Positions 63,986-64,000 of a stretch of DNA of 64,000 bases are shown here, in pieces. This DNA is from Arthrobacter sp. Soil764. GTDB lineage: Bacteria > Actinomycetota > Actinomycetes > Actinomycetales > Micrococcaceae. The stretch's first letter is position 1. Each line of letters opens with the position of its first letter. The position numbers were made by a program, and so were the translations under genes. The DNA lies in NCBI RefSeq assembly GCF_001428075.1, contig NZ_LMSI01000019.1, forward strand, positions 124,895 through 188,894. Reading direction: 5' to 3'. The notes beneath the pieces are model-generated. The model saw only the letters and a list, made by a program, of their open reading frames with translations. It searched no databases and was not told where the DNA came from.

Positions 63986-64000
63986 TCACCGGACACCTCA

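Noticed and set aside
1..64000. CRISPR arrays, insertion sequences, integrases, attachment sites, rRNA and other tRNAs
   Set aside because: I saw no regularly spaced repeats, transposase or integrase motifs, and only one tRNA-like fold with a CCA end.

Overview
This is a gene-dense, high-GC window in which most genes have strong purine-rich ribosome binding sites and many neighbours overlap by ATGA or GTGA. Gene content (CUT1 and dipeptide-type sugar transporters, several LacI regulators, bsaP beside bioB, a DUF1206 protein, an NrfD-type formate dehydrogenase) fits a soil actinobacterium of the Arthrobacter/Pseudarthrobacter group (Micrococcaceae). That placement is inferred from gene content and codon use, not from a marker gene. 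I see no insertion sequence, prophage, CRISPR array or rRNA, and only one tRNA, for selenocysteine.

Layout. Bases 1-2461 hold the 3' part of a family III CoA-transferase, an HMG-CoA lyase and a flavin reductase-like protein. Bases 2547-22229 form a fructan and oligosaccharide utilisation region. It has a secreted GH32 enzyme, two cytoplasmic GH32 beta-fructosidases, a complete dipeptide/oligosaccharide-type ABC importer, a CUT1 sugar importer without its own ATPase, a PfkB-type sugar kinase, an aldo/keto reductase and three LacI-type regulators with visible palindromic operators. The likely logic is that levan or inulin is cut outside the cell, the products are imported by two routes, hydrolysed inside, and fructose is phosphorylated. 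Bases 22394-31847 are mixed: rhodanese, a secreted beta-propeller-like protein, a TMEM175-type channel, bioB-bsaP, and a TetR-controlled redox/hydrolase run. A decayed lipoprotein gene lies at 31033-31380.

Bases 32361-42091 are the most distinctive part: a formate dehydrogenase whose large subunit is read through an in-frame UGA as selenocysteine (UGA at 32925-32927 with a hairpin immediately after), its iron-sulfur and NrfD-like membrane subunits, and next to them the whole selenocysteine apparatus: selD, tRNA-Sec (selC), selA and selB. Read without recoding, the large subunit looks like two broken genes.

Bases 42117-63985 hold mostly single housekeeping or accessory genes: a P-loop kinase-like protein, a lytic transglycosylase-like protein, a cytochrome P450, a glycosyltransferase remnant, an SMP-30 lactonase with an aldo/keto reductase, flotillin with an NfeD-like partner, a berberine-bridge-type FAD oxidase, a UvrA-like ATPase, a DUF1206 protein, a metallo-beta-lactamase-fold hydrolase, an SGNH hydrolase, a MoxR ATPase/VWA pair, a RibD-like reductase, a BNR-repeat protein and a 5'-3' exonuclease. 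No gene-free stretch exceeds about 460 bases. The longest is 23455-23916, which holds a possible leader peptide and a terminator-like hairpin.
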